64,000 bases of DNA. Source: Apiotrichum sp. Y4204 (lineage: Eukaryota; Basidiomycota; Tremellomycetes; Trichosporonales; Trichosporonaceae). The stretch covers positions 20,922 to 84,921 of the forward strand of contig JAMYHL010000120.1 of the NCBI GenBank assembly GCA_025531455.1, in the 5' to 3' direction. Of the stretch, positions 48,234 to 60,390 are shown piece after piece. Made by a program: the position numbers and the translations under genes. Under the pieces are notes generated by a model that was given only the letters and a program-made list of their open reading frames with translations, was not told where the DNA came from and did not search any database. Numbering within the stretch: the stretch's first letter is position 1; each line of letters begins with the position of its first letter.

Positions 48234-49859
48234 GATGGTTGGCACAGCCGGTGTGGGGGTTGGGGGTCGGGGGTCGAGGGAAATGAAGATTGTTTGGAAT
48301 GCGGGATGACAACGCCCTGGTCAAAGGACGAAATTGGCGGAGCAGTTGCCGAAGTGCGACACGGGCGGTGTGAGATGGCACCGGCGCCGGGGTGGCGAGT
48401 GTGGAGAGGATCGGCGCACAGCGGGTGGGGGGGATGAAGTGTGCTGTTCTTTCGTGCAACAGCAAAAGGAATTGAAGAGAAAACAAAACGAGTTGAGATC
48501 AACAGAAGAGATGGGAGGGGGATACGAGACTGGGAAGGTGAGAAGTCGTGAACGATGTACTGAGCCGATGCAGCTCAGTTCGCTTTGAGTGCAAGGTGGT
48601 GATGGCGGGAACGTGCTCCCAGATGGAAACGTGAGGTCGTTTTTGACCTCAATGGCCGTGCTCCGGTCCCCTTTCTCTCCTGAAGTGCCAGCAGCAGGGA
48701 TCTTTGGCTCGCGGCCCAGGATCTTGCTCAGGATCATGGAGTCGCCTTGGTACCAAGTCGAGGGCCGCAAGCCCACCGATTACGTCGCTGACCCTCATCC
48801 CTTGGGCTAGACAATGCACAGGGGATCCGCCGCTTCCGTATGACTGACGTGCGTCTACCAGGCATCTCACAGTGTGCCACGTGGCCTGAGGCCTCTGATA
48901 CCCCAACCATGCCCGTCGACCCCCGGTCCGATGCCCTCTCATAGCAAATTGGTGTGCGTGGTCCCTGCGCTGAGGGAATCGACCACGCGACCCGACGCGG
49001 AGGCCAGGAAAGGCCACAGGTCTTGTGACGACAATAGCCTGTGGCCCTGACAGGGCCAGGGGAGGGTGGGGCTGGGGCAGCAAGGAATACCCCAGGACAA
49101 GGCAGGGCGGACATTATACCATCGGCGAGGATACGGCATGTGCCCAATTCACATACGCAAGCGGCGCTTTTAAGCAGACTTGGAGCTTGTGCCGTTACCA
49201 CCTAAGCCAGCCGCCGCAACCTGGGACCGATAGACCGAGCACGCACTCGTGCGTTTGGGGATATGGAGTCCGTGGCACGCGGGGGGGTAGGCCTTCAACA
49301 ATTCAACGACCAGCCCAGGCTCCGTGCCTCTGTTGCGCACTCCATGTAGTCATCGCCACGTGCGAGGACAGCTCTCAGCAAGACATGTTGGCGCCGAAGG
49401 GTGGCGATTGTCTATGCATTTTCCAACTGTGCCAACCCAGGGTAAACGCGTCGCTTGTTGCTGGGGGTTGGGGCGTGAAGGTGATCCGGGGAGAGGCAGG
49501 GAAGCGCTGGACGACAGGAGATCCCATTCTTGGAAAACGTATATGCCTTGAACGCTTACTATTCTGTCTGAGCCTGGTTAACACACGTTTCGGACCGCAA
49601 AAGAGCACCTTTCGTGGCAAGACAGTCTTTGACCAGTGCTTCAGGGACCAATTTTACGAATTTCTAATAGTGGCAAAATGCACATCGACGTCCTCGACGA
49701 ATGAGGCAGAAGTACGACCTGGCGAGAGAAGTATCTCTTAGACGGTGTAAAAGGTTAACGACAGCTCTCGTCGTCTGGCTGGAACCTTGCGACCCATTCC
49801 CCCAATGACCTGGTGCTCCAGCTGGAATTTGGTCAGCCTAGGCCACTATTCCGTTCAGG
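48234..49859. other. Intergenic region
   Basis: 5' flank of the kinase and beyond. No gene recognised; minus-strand pieces at 49550-49800 may be further debris of the monooxygenase relic at 49860-50045. Confidence 0.35.
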
Positions 49860-50045
49860 AAAGATGACTCACCTTGATCTCGTCGCGAATTTTATATTTG
49901 TTAATAACGGTGGAAAAAGTACTGACGAACCTCAGGCTGAACGGCGTAGAAACGGCTCCACTGAGTGTTCTCCGCAAACGAGTACTGGTCAGTGTGGGCC
50001 GGAAGACCACACGCGGCACCTATGTAGCAGTTGTGGTGCCCTGTA
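49860..50045 (-). pseudogene. FAD monooxygenase (Baeyer-Villiger/FMO type) fragment
   Basis: The minus strand has 'GAACGLPAHTDQYSFAENTQ' followed by 'WSRFYAVQPEVRQYFF' and, one frame over, 'VINKYKIRDEIK', then a GTGAGT donor. This matches the region just after the FAD-binding motif in Baeyer-Villiger-type monooxygenases ('YPGAACDvPSHlYsySFa-n--Ws--Ya-qpEi--Yl--v--ky-l'). The usual Asp after AAC is Gly here. The N-terminal Rossmann motif and the rest of the enzyme were not found. Relic. Confidence 0.5.
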
Positions 50046-50486
50046 AGGCGGTAAGCTTCAGCCTGAACGACGGCGTGCGGTTGGGGAGGGTCGACTCAGA
50101 CTCCACCGACGGGGTAATCCATGCCAAGTGGTTCGCTACCGACATCTTCGCACCCACATTCAATCACTTCAGGCACATACATGGGGATCATTATGCTACA
50201 GAACATGCGTGGGGTACATCCAAAAGGGGTTCTTGATAAACGAGCTGTCACTGGTGGTATTGGGGGCGTTGGGGATGTACGACCAGTTCTGACTGAGCAC
50301 CAGCTGCAGTTGCGTAAGCTGAACAGTGTCAGTGGGGGACCGCCACGAGTTATGCTTGGTGGGCTCGGAACTCCTTGGAGCAGTGGACGTAGGCGAGAAT
50401 GATGCGTTCTCAAACCGTAGCGGGACGCTGCTGTTGGTTAAGTTACTATGACCAGAACCAGGTCCAGCTGGTGCTTGATCGCTGGA

Positions 50487-51111
50487 CTAGAACGACTCTG
50501 GAGCGGGCGGTCGCCGAACCTCGAGAACAGACAAGGGGGACGGATTCCACAGCGTTGAATCACCTTCAACGAGTTCTCGATCGTCGTTGGCCATATGCGA
50601 AACGCTCCAGGCAAGCTTTGATGAGGTGCGTTTAAATCCTCTTGGGGCTCTGATATTGTCAGCTTCCCAGACGGATAAGACACCGCTCACCCGCGCCGAG
50701 CCGACTTGTACTCGCAAGGGAGTTTGAGGCGCGTGCATCGTGAGCAGTGTGCCGAAGGCGGGTCGTCCGGGTTGCAAGGGAGGCACCGCGTCTGTTGTTT
50801 GGTTAGAATTACTGGTGTTCCACGGGCTTGAGGTACCCAACCCACTTTGAGCCCCCGACAAGTCGTGCAGCTGGAAGGTAGTTGGGGACCGCTGAGGAGC
50901 CGCACCGGCGCGGGTCACATGCCGCCGGCAGAGGTTGACGACAAATGGCTTTTATGTCATGAACCGAACACAGCATGACAGCACGACAGCACATGAGCTT
51001 GCTATGTGACACTTACGCTTTGCGAGGACGTGCGATTCTTCGCCGCTTGACAGTGCCATGTACCGACTCGTCATCTTGGTCGTGATCGTGTTCTTCTTCG
51101 TGTTCAGACAT
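50487..51111 (-). CDS. Short Zn2Cys6 zinc-cluster protein
   Basis: Predicted 127 aa from exons 51111-51017, 50870-50846, 50791-50691 and 50649-50487, all in phase. The acidic N-terminus 'SEHEEEHDHDQDDE' and basic 'KRRRIARPRK' (likely nuclear localisation) lead into the cluster: 'ACTTCRGLK', 'TRCLPCNPDDPPSAHCSRC' and 'TRLKLPCEYKSARRG'. The six ligands C33, C36, C43, C56, C59 and C66 have Gal4-type spacing (C-x2-C-x6-C-x12-C-x2-C-x6-C); C46 is extra. An intron splits the cluster before the third Cys. The protein then ends after ~60 residues ('..VRRPPAPESF' stop), without a dimerisation coil or Fungal_trans domain, so it is either a truncated gene, a gene with an unseen 3' exon, or a small regulator. 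It diverges from the sugar transporter at 52169. Confidence 0.75.
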
Positions 51112-52168
51112 GGAGAATGTTGGATGAGTATTGCACACACCAAATGCTGCGGCTGGTGAACACGAGGACGGTATCACATGGCACGGGACATGTGGGGGGG
51201 GGGGCGTCCTCGGCCTGTCGGCTCGGGCGGCTGGACATTAGCCGTATACTTCCGATATTTCCCCGCCACCCATGTGGGGCTTCGCTCTGGGGCGCTGGGG
51301 CCTCGGTCACCACACGGCCACACAGTTCTGCCCTGGCGTTCCTCTGTGGTGCGCGCAACATTTTGACCGCGCATGCTGACCTGAGCAGCCGTGCGCAGCG
51401 CAGAGCACCGCCGCTGCCGAGGCCGAGGCCGACGAGGACAACACCAAGGCACGGTATGTGGGGATAGCCATGTGGGGCAAGTGGGGATTCCGGATTCCCA
51501 TTGGTCTTTGCAGGTCGACACGGTGGGTGGGACGAAGCAATCTATATCGAGGCAGCTGGCACGTGAAAGACCGTCCTGACTAGACGTGAAAGACCGTGCT
51601 GACTGCGTTCGACCCATTCACAGGTCAAAGAAGACGTAGATGTCGCAGTCTCTGTTTGTGCCCCGCCCTGTTCCCCGCCTGTAACCCACCTCATGAGCCA
51701 TGGAGACCTCCGGAGACCTTGTTTCCTTTGTTCCTTTGAAGCTGAACGGCCTGGCCCACGACCCAGGGATGTCATACCCCCCAATTCGGATGACCGAAGG
51801 CAATCGCAAAGATTTGCCGTTCGGGGCGTGCCGACTACTTCAGCCGTATCCCCAGATGTCACACGGCCGAAGATGATGACCGCAGCCCACTTGGCATCCA
51901 CCAGCGAGGTACGAGGAATGCCAGGACCATTAGCAAGGCACATGGAAGCTGGCGGCGAGCTTTTGGTGCCCGCAGTCTGGGTGGTCCCCAGCACCTGCTG
52001 TTTCCCGGACGCAGGGAGAGCGGCGGTTGCTGCACAAGGTAGATCTTCGGATATTCGGCGACGGTCTGGCCGGAAGTGAATGAAAGCGTCGTGTGGCCAT
52101 CTACATATAAGCACGGCTAGATTTGCTGGCCAGAGTGTGCCCTTCACAACTACACGACCGACTTCATC
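51112..52168. promoter_or_regulatory. Divergent intergenic region, zinc-cluster gene and MFS gene
   Basis: 1057 bp between the two start codons. A G run of 10 (51185-51195) and a short direct repeat 'cgtgaaagaccgt' (51561-51573 and 51586-51598, one mismatch in the last part) are visible. No gene recognised. Confidence 0.4.
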
Positions 52169-53870
52169 ATGAGCAATGCCTCGAACCCTGTTGCGCACTT
52201 GCGCAACAATGCCGCCGAATGGTGGTTCAAAGACCGCGGCCTCCGTCAACTGGCCCTCGGCATTGCCGTCGGCTTTTCTAGCAGTGTCACCACTGGTCAG
52301 TCCTAAACGTCCAAAATGGCACCGGTTGACCATCCAGGATACGACGGATCCGTCATGACTGGCCTTCAAGCCAACCCGCTCTTTATGTCAGCCATCGAGA
52401 ACCCCAGCTCCGTCATTCTCGGCACCATCGTTGCAGCACAGTCAATGGGTTCGCTTCCGGCGCTTTTCCCAGGCGCGTTCCTTTCCGACAAGTATGGACG
52501 TCGTGTCGTCCTTGGCCTTGGCTATGTCCTTATCATCGTTGGCGCCCTCGTTCAAACATTCACAACTGGCCCCTGGAAGATGTTTGGCGGACGTTTCATT
52601 GTCGGCTTTGGCGGCTCCTTTGCCGCAGTCGCTGGTGGACCTTACACTACTGAGATTGCCCACCCTCGCAACCGCGCACAGACGACTGCCCTCATTCAGA
52701 CGTGCTTCTACATTGGCGGTATTGTCGCTGCTTGGGTGACATTTGGCGCCGTTTACATGGAGGGAACCAACTGGAGCTGGCGCATGTGCTGCCTCTTCCA
52801 AATTATCATTCCTGCCATGGCCATTTGCACCCTTCCATTCACTCCCGAGTCGCCACGTTGGCTTGTTTCGAAAGACCGCCTCGAAGAGGCCCACAACATG
52901 CTGGCAAAATACCACGCCAACGGCGACAAGGAGGATGAGCTTGTCCTGTACGAGCTCGAGGAAATTAAAGAGGCCATCGAGCTTGAGCGCAGCGCCGCAA
53001 AAACTACGAGCTACATGACCTTTTTCCAGACCAAGGGTAACCTGTGGCGTTTCTCCATCCTTGTTGTGAGTTAACCTGCTTTGTTTAAATCCTTTCTTTA
53101 AATGCTGACCTGCAGTCTGTCGGATTTACGAGCCAATGGATCGGAAACGGAGTCATCAGTTACTAGTGAGTGACAACAGCAAATTGCTAAGAAGACATCG
53201 CCCTTGCTAACTCCCCAGCCTTGTTTCCATCCTCAAGTCTGTCGGTATCACCAACGCCGCGCAACAAACGGGCTACAACGGTGGTCTCCAGGTATTCAAC
53301 TGGCTTGCGGCCATTTGCGGATCTCTTGTGTCGGAGCGCTTTGGTCGCCGCAAGATGTGGCTCACGTCGGCAATCGGCATGTTCTTCTCCTACGTCGTCA
53401 TTACCGCCTGCTCTGCCGCGTACGCCAACGGTCACGATGCCGCTGGTAAGGCAGTCTTGGCATTCCTGTTCATATACTTTGCGTTTTACGACATTGGTTA
53501 CACGCCTCTCACGTTGTCGTACCCCCTGGAGATTCTGCCCTTCAGCCTTCGTTCCAAGGGTGTCGCGATCCTCATGACCTGCCTCATGGGCTCTGGCATG
53601 TTCAACACCTACGTTAACCCGATAGCTTTGGAGGCCATATCTTGGAAGTTTTACTTCTGTTTCCTTGCTGTTCAGATCTACGCCATCGTCATCATCTACT
53701 TCACCTTCCCCGAGACCAAGGGCCGCATGCTCGAAGAGATCGCCGTCCTCTTTGATGGCGAGTCGGCTCGTCTTCCGGCCGAAACCCACCTCCAGGAGGA
53801 GCACGAGATTAAGAACGAGACATCGCATGTCGAGCACAACGTTGCGTACGACAACGAGAAGGCTGCTTGA
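52169..53870 (+). CDS. MFS sugar transporter
   Basis: Predicted 518 aa from exons 52169-52295, 52338-53065, 53116-53165 and 53219-53870 (introns 42, 50 and 53 nt, all in phase). Sugar-porter family: 'GYDGSVMTGLQANPLFM' after TM1, 'LSDKYGRRVVLGLGYVLI' in loop 2-3, 'GRFIVGFGGSFAAVAGGPY' (TM4), 'PFTPESPRWLVSKDRLEEAH' in the central loop, 'QTGYNGGLQVFNWLAAICGS' at TM7-8, 'SERFGRRKMWLTSAIG' in loop 8-9, and 'FPETKGRMLEEIAVLFDG' after TM12. Twelve TMs expected; plasma-membrane H+ symport of hexose or a disaccharide. It resembles LAC12-like carriers but is clearly distinct from the permease at 32-34 kb. Neighbours: the zinc-cluster gene upstream (divergent) and an SDR downstream (convergent). Confidence 0.9.
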
Positions 53871-54042
53871 GTGTGTCTGTAGCTGTGTTAGTCGGTTGAA
53901 AGGTTATAGGAGTATGATGTTTAGTGGGATGAATTTGGGATGGTTTTTAAAATTCGCCGGGGTGCGTCGACGATTAATTTAATACATCCGTTGATCACTC
54001 TTCTGCCACAGTTACTGCTGCTTGAACCCCCACAGTGCAGAC

Positions 54043-55186
54043 CTAGACATCAATGGGTTCAAAGACGGGCTGGAACATGAGACCGCTCATGGGGTCCGGC
54101 AGCTGGCGAAGACCCTTGTCGACGATAATGTTCTCGCCGTTGATGCCGGCACTCATGTCACCGGCGAGGAAGACGGCCGTCTGGGCGATGAGCTCCGGAG
54201 GAGCAACGTTCTCGGCCATCATGGCCGCGGCCTCTGGAGGAGCCTGGGCCATGGCCCCCATCTTGGCCATCATTGCGTTACGCGCCTGTTCGGAAGCGGC
54301 GCCCACGTTATTCTGGCCAATGTTTGTCTGGGTTGGGCCAGGCCCCACGCCATTGACGCGAATGCCAGTGCCGGCCATTTTGAGGTTGGTCGCTGCCGAG
54401 CGGACCAGACCAACAGTTGCGTGCTTGGAGATGGTGTAGGCGGGAGCACCCATACCGCCAAAGGTAGTTGCCAGTGACGTCTGAGAGGTGTCAGCTTTAG
54501 GTCCGGATTGTAGGGAGATCACTGAGGTCTGGCCAAGTCTCAAAAATGTTTAGCCCGTCGCTAGTATCTTTTGATTCTCTTCGTGCCACTCGTTTCACCA
54601 CGAGGGCGCCGGTTGCCGCGCCTTCTCAACGCTTCTGACTCACAGTGATAATAATGCTTCCGCCAGACTTGGGCTTGGCATCGCTCGTGTTCATCATTCC
54701 ACGTGCTGCCCATTGAACACTGTTGAAAGCGCCCACGACGTTGACGTCGAGCAGCGCGTGAGGCCCGAAGATGTGGTGCTGGAGAGTACTTCGAAGTCCA
54801 CAATTCCAGCATTTGCAAACTGCATTAGTGTGTCAGCCAAGCTTGCACACACCCTCTTGCTACTCACGAACGAGTCCAGGCGGCCCTGGTCCTTGATGAT
54901 GCGTCGAACCAGTGCCTCGACCTGGTCCTCTTTGGTGATGTCACAGGCGACGCTAGTGACCTCCGAGTCGTATCCCTTGGCCTTGAGGTCGGTGTTTGTG
55001 GAGGCCTTGATGTCGGCAGCGTAGATGGCGTGCGCTCCAGCTGCCGCAAAGCACTCGAGAGCAGCGGCGCCGATACCCGATGCGGCGCCTGAGACGTGTC
55101 AGCTGTTAGGCCAAATGACAGGTGGCCGCACCGGTAACAACGCCGACGGTGCGCTTGAGGAGGGTAGTCTTGATAATGCCTGCCAT
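54043..55186 (-). CDS. Short-chain dehydrogenase/reductase, one frame break
   Basis: NAD(P)-dependent oxidoreductase of the classical SDR family. Exons 55186-55132, 55088-54868, 54819-54644 and 54480-54043; with one added base the total is 297 codons (296 aa). Rossmann motif 'VVTGAASGIGAAALECF' split by intron 1, 'ADIKAS' after beta-2, 'CDITKED', 'FANAGIVDF' (NAG motif), 'LLDVNVVGAFNSVQWAARGM', 'GSIIIT', catalytic 'YTISKHATVGLVRSAA' (Y-x3-K), 'IRVNGVGPGPTQTNI' and 'FLAGDMSAGINGENIIVDKG'. The frame change in exon 3 is fixed by a third C at 54781-54782, so it is likely a base undercall. Substrate unknown; cytosolic by lack of signals. Convergent with the sugar transporter. Confidence 0.85.
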
Positions 55187-56408
55187 TGTGGTGTTGAGTT
55201 GGACGAAGGTCGTGGGGAGTAAGTGAGAATGGGGGTGAGAGAGTCAGAATATAGGTGGGTTGAACGGATGATCTGGGAAGTGGGTGAGGGTGGAGGTGCG
55301 AGAGTGAGAGTATAAGGGGACAGTCTAGTCCGTCGTCACTGGGTGGGACGATGGGTTCTGGGTTCTGGGGCGCACCCACCACGCCTCCCTCGACGTGTTC
55401 CACGATGGACAGAATGCGAGACGGTGAATCGAGCGGGCACGTGACATCAGAAGGACCGCGCGCGCGGCCTTTTTACACGCCTCGGTAACTCGTTTGACGG
55501 CGCGCACACGGTCATTGTCAGGATTCTATGGTCTCGGCTTTTGCCCGGCCCGACCCGGGGAATCCGGGAATCCCGGGAATCCCTTCTCCTCGGCCCGACT
55601 GATACGAGATGGGGCGCCAGTTGCTGTGGCCGCGCTGTTGACCGTCAATTCCGTGCGCACCTCTCTGCCACTCGTGCCATGCGCAACATGTACTGCGGTC
55701 TATCCATATCCCTCGTCGTTTACCTCCACACCATCCCGTGCTTCCAGCCCGTGCGCAACGAATCCTGACCTTGTATTTATTAGAACACTCCAACCGCTTG
55801 CTTCCGGAACACATCACACAAAGGCCACATACATGCGTCAACAGTCAACAGTCAACGGTCAACGGTCTAGCTACACGTCTACAATTGTCCATTTACACTT
55901 TGCTCCACTACCAGCGCGGATACAACTTGTGGAAGAACACGTCATGGCCCATCTCATGCACCCTGCTTGTCGCCGGGACGGTCAAGTCTGTGTCCTAGGC
56001 CGGTCAGTTCAGTCCGATCTGAACCGGGACTCGCTCAAAGACGTTGATGCCACGCAGCCGCACGCGGTCTCGTTACCACAAACACCATCCCCCTCCCCAA
56101 TGCCGCTGGAAGCGGGTCTTGGCCGACACAGAACGACACCGCTCATAGGTAGCAGGACAGATGCCCCCAAGGGCGCCCAGGTGTCGTGTGTATGTTGTGG
56201 AATTGCTCAGGGAAGGTGTGGCCACCAATGTTTGTGCCACTTAAGAATCAACAACGCCCGCCCCGTCACCTCTGGTCAGCGCTGACGCCGATACACCGCC
56301 GTTTCCCCAACTATATAGAGAGCAGCCACGTCTCTCGACCCCTTTCTTTCTCTCAAACCCCCTTCTTCATCGACCCCTCAGTCTCTCCTTTTACAGCCTT
56401 GGCCAACC
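55187..56408. other. Intergenic region
   Basis: Shared upstream region of the SDR (minus) and the secreted protein (plus). The tandem stretch 'gggaatcccgggaatccc' (55562-55584) repeats GGGAATCCC, and short repeated pentads 'gtcaacagtcaac' occur at 55845-55862. No gene recognised. Confidence 0.4.
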
Positions 56409-57555
56409 ATGAAAGCCACATTCTTTATCGCCGCCGCCCTGTCCCTTGTCAATGTCGCCACTGCCGCTACCGCGCCTGTGTCCGTCGGCAGTTTCGCGCC
56501 CGTTAATCTCGAGGACCTCCTTCTCACTACGCTGAATGGTCTCGTTGGCACCCTCTCTGCTACCACCCTGGCTTCCTGTGCTGTAAGTCCACCCCACAGC
56601 TTTTCCATTTCCAGGCCAGGCGATTATGCTGACATCGGAACAGGCCCGTTGCGGCGCTGCTAGGTTCGAGTACACGCTCTTCAACGTCGGCATCTCTTTG
56701 AACCTTGGGATTTCTGTGATCACCCTCCTCCCCTCATGTGTCTGTGCCCAGGGTGCCGCCTTCGATAATGCAGACCTGAGCGAGACCAAAGTCGTCGCGG
56801 CCCAGGATTCGTCCGGCGATTCATGCGTCGCTGAAGCCTTCTCGCTTATTTCCCTTGGCGTCATCTACCCAGTTTACAACGTCCAGAGGACACAGTACGA
56901 CGTCGCCACTGTCGACCAGGTCTCTATTAGCGGTTGCTACAGCAGTGTTACGCTCAACGGCGTGGTCGTTCCAACCACCATTATTACCAACCCTGACACC
57001 TGCTTCACCACTTGCCGGGACTGGAGGTACATGACTCTCACTCCTGTCGGAACGACTGGCACCTACTCGTGCGGCTGTGGTACCGTCATCACTCTCGGAA
57101 GCTCCATCACTTGCACCAACAGTATCCTCGTTGTCTACTCCAACTCGCTCGCCGCGTCGGGAAATCTCGTTGCACGCCGCAGGCGCGCGGCCGCAATTGC
57201 TGCTCGTACTGCCAAGAACTGTCCCGCATCGTACTCGGAATGCCTCGTTAACACTCCCACCACCTCCACTGTTGCCTCGTTGGAATGCATCGACACCCAG
57301 AGCGAGCTTGAGTCGTGCGGCGGCTGTGTCAACGGCGACTACACCTCCGACTTGACCGCTTCCAGCAACATCACCTGGTCGGGGGTCGACTGCACTGCCA
57401 TCCCGGGCGTCAGCGTAGGCTCTGTTTCCTGTGTCCGCGGCCAGTGTGTTGTCTCTCGCTGCCGCAGGGGCTACCGCTTGGGTGACGGCACCTGCATCAC
57501 CGACGCCACCCTCAAGATCCAGGACGCCACCTCGTACTTCAAGCGCCTGTTGTAA
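56409..57555 (+). CDS. Secreted cysteine-rich protein, CPL1-like
   Basis: Predicted 361 aa from exons 56409-56582 and 56644-57555 (61-nt intron). A clear signal peptide is 'MKATFFIAAALSLVNVATA'. The middle part has paired Cys ('CFTTCRDWRY', 'YSCGCGTVI') of a WSC-like pattern, and the C-terminus 'CGGCVNGDYTSDL', 'VDCTAIPGVSVGSVSCVRGQ' and 'CVVSRCRRGYRLGDGTC' is the CPL1-type Cys-rich tail known from tremellomycete secreted proteins. A run of four Arg at about residue 235 ('LVARRRRAAA') could be a Kex2 site that would free the C-terminal domain. In Cryptococcus, Cpl1 is a secreted, host-sensed protein; the role here is unknown. Leader before the ATG is pyrimidine-rich. Confidence 0.8.
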
Positions 57556-57744
57556 AAATGGACACATCACCGCTTCTCCTGTCGAGCTGTAGCGCCACTG
57601 GCACAGAGAGGCCTTTCCTCCTTGTCTTCACTGGTTAGTATTAGTTTTCTTTCCCAATTTATATGAGGGCTGAGAGCATGCATTAGGACAATGAGTCACG
57701 AATGGGGCCTGTTGCGCTGCAAGTATACTGTGGCGACGGTGGCC

Positions 57745-57773
57745 TTAGGGCCTTAGGGGTTAGGGAGTTAGGG
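57745..57773 (+). repeat. Interstitial telomere-like TTAGGG cluster
   Basis: Four TTAGGG units within 29 bp (57745, 57753, 57760 and 57768), with 1-2 variable bases between units. Single TTAGGGGG motifs also occur at 2069 and 38344. Basidiomycete telomeres are TTAGGG or TTAGGGGG. Confidence 0.6.
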
Positions 57774-60390
57774 AGGTAACATGCCTATTGATATAGTGTC
57801 TCCTCTTTGGGTCCAGAAGAACACTTGGGGTAGTCGGGTTCACCCTGGAGATTGCCGCCAACTCTCCTTCCATGTTGCACAATGATGTAGAGGGTGGGGC
57901 TGAGGTTGAGTGATGAGTGCGGACAGAAAGGGAAGAAGGAACTATGCGTTGCCGCCCAAATTTCGAAAGCTGAGGCGACGGCTGGGAAGTGTACAGGCGA
58001 TCAGAAAGGCGAAGGCCGAACGAAACGAAAGGTGGATAGAAAGAAATCAGCTTGGAACGAGTAGTGAGTGTCATGTGTCAGTGTCCAAGACATTGTTCAG
58101 GCCTTCACAGTGACTGATTGGCATACGGGCCCTTTCCTGTCTCCACGAAATTTCCCCAACACGTAATCGGCACCCCAGAGGATGTACATATGAATTTAAG
58201 CATCTTGGCGTTGCCCCTGCAACGCCTTACACGCTGCACCCACATGGTTTGCGTCCACGAGTCGTTTTCGTTCTGCTTCCTCGGTTGGCCGACAGGCGCC
58301 GGCGCTCCGGCTTGGCGTCCTTGTGCTTATATTCGGGCGGCATCGTGCAGCCACCCATATCAACTAGACGGTCTGCCGGTTAGTAGGGGACTTTCAGTGC
58401 CAGCGCGACGGTGACGGAAGATGCGGTCGAGAGCGCCTTCGGGTTTGGCCAGCGCGATGTGGTGGTGAGAGGTGATGGGTACATAAGACTATCATGACAA
58501 AGACCAAGCCGCAGCACGTGGGTGGGGGATGTGACGCGACCGAAAAAGATGCGGAGACCAGTGCGCACCCACAATCCTAAGTTTCCTAGCGTGTGATCCA
58601 TGCTAACTTCGACAGTTCAACACGCTCACCAGTGGTGTTCAGCCGCCGAACGTCGCTCCCCGACCCGCTCCCGGGGGCCGGTCACGAACGATGAATGTAC
58701 GTGCAAAACACGGAAACGAGCTTGCTTGTTTCCTCGCCACCGAGTCGGTTCCGGACCTTGGGGAACAAGGGATAATGATTTTCATCGTCATAAGAACTAT
58801 CAGCTTGGTTGCTGGTTCCCATCATGAACGGGCCGCCTGTTTTATACGAGGAACCATGATCTCCTCATCATCCGTATGGTATACAGTGGCGCAAGATCGT
58901 TCCTGTAACACGTGTTCCCCAAATCAGTTCAACATCCCACAGTGTTACCAACACCGGTTACGGAGTTCATAGAATCATCCCCCTAGGGGCCAAGGACACT
59001 AAATCGTCACAACATGTTGTTGCTTATGTCATCGTGCCGTATTAGGTTGAGCATTATGTTGGTCGTTTCTTTTCTGTGTAGAAAGCCTTGTAAAGCCCAC
59101 AGCTAGTCTATAAATGTTCGTTAGCGTTGACATTCAAACCCAGATCACGACATTGCTGCTCTCACCGTCGGGCCTGTCCTTGCAAGGAAGCTTCTTGGGC
59201 TTCACAAACCCCTTCCCGGGCCCGGATAGCGGTTTCCCGGGCTGCAAGGGGTCGATCCCTTGTAGTAAACGTGTCGTTAGATGGGGTGCTAATTCAGATC
59301 CCTGTTCGTCCTCTGTCAGGCATCACCAGCCACTGACCATTCTGACTCTGCCGAATAAAGACTCCGTGCAGCCCATTGGCAATTATGGGGTCTGCCAACA
59401 GGGCTGTGGTTGACGGACGTCTGCTGGGCTTTGACAAGTCAACAGATGTAAAGCCAATAGCACCTACCAACAAACAGGGCAAACGTGTAATTGTCTGCTC
59501 AATGTCGCTCGAGAATCGTTTCGGTATAATTGATCCAGTACTGCAAGGCCAACCCTTAGAGACATTGCGCGTGCCTGTACGTACGGTACGTATGAGAACA
59601 TTCGCGTGCTCTTTTGGAGGATCACTTAACGCTGAGAGCAGTATTGGTGCCCAGATCTCGGACCTGGTGATCTTCGGCCGACTTTTCCTTCTCAAATCTG
59701 TACTTTCGGTGACGTCAGGGAGCTCAGGTTCTTTGTGGAACACGGTCGCTCAACATGCAACACGTCGTACACCTGCGGTCGCTAGCCGCCCTGAGAAGGC
59801 TCTGTGTGACTGTTTCGGGGCTGATGATCGGCAGTCAGCGACGATGGCAATATGTGCTCTACTCTACATACGGTGCCAAAAGAGTCAAACACTTTGGAGA
59901 CTTTGGGGCCCAGGTTCCCCCCTCCGATCATGTCCTGCAGAGCTTCTCTTAGTAGCAGATACCGATCTGATGGCGATGCATCTGTTCCCCTCTGGCACAA
60001 TGCTAGAAATGCTGCACATGGTCATCTACCCACCTCTTGAAACCGATGGACCTTGTGTGCAACAAACCGGACCCTGCGTTGCTTCTCACGGTCCCGGACC
60101 TCCCAACCGCAGGTTCCTGAGGGTCGTAAGCGACGTCACCATCTCTAACATCATACACCGCGTGACAGTTAATCCCCAGTCGACCCGAACATCTGTCGGT
60201 CAAGGACCAAGTGCTGACCTGACGTTCCAGACAACCCGGGCATTCGGAACCACACCCATACGGTATCCTTGCTGCCCTCTGCTTGTTCGTGCTGTTCCCT
60301 GCCCATTATCTGTTTATCACTAAGCTAATTGGGGAGTGGTGTTGTCATTTTCCCTTACCAGTACACCTCCTACCAACCAGAGGCACTACC
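57774..60390. other. Gene-poor stretch
   Basis: No gene recognised. A 315-codon open frame (59376-60323, plus) and an overlapping minus frame (59294-59743) exist, but neither shows a domain, so I leave them as possible chance frames. One copy of the dispersed ~75-bp sequence is at 59172-59246. Confidence 0.35.

Noticed and set aside
54783..54806. A 23-26-nt micro-intron in the SDR to explain its frame change
   Set aside because: Too short to splice, and it would remove residues after the NAG motif. One missing C explains the data better.
59376..60323. A 315-codon open frame
   Set aside because: Long, but no family, no GC-rich codon pattern and an equally open antisense frame. Not enough to call a gene.
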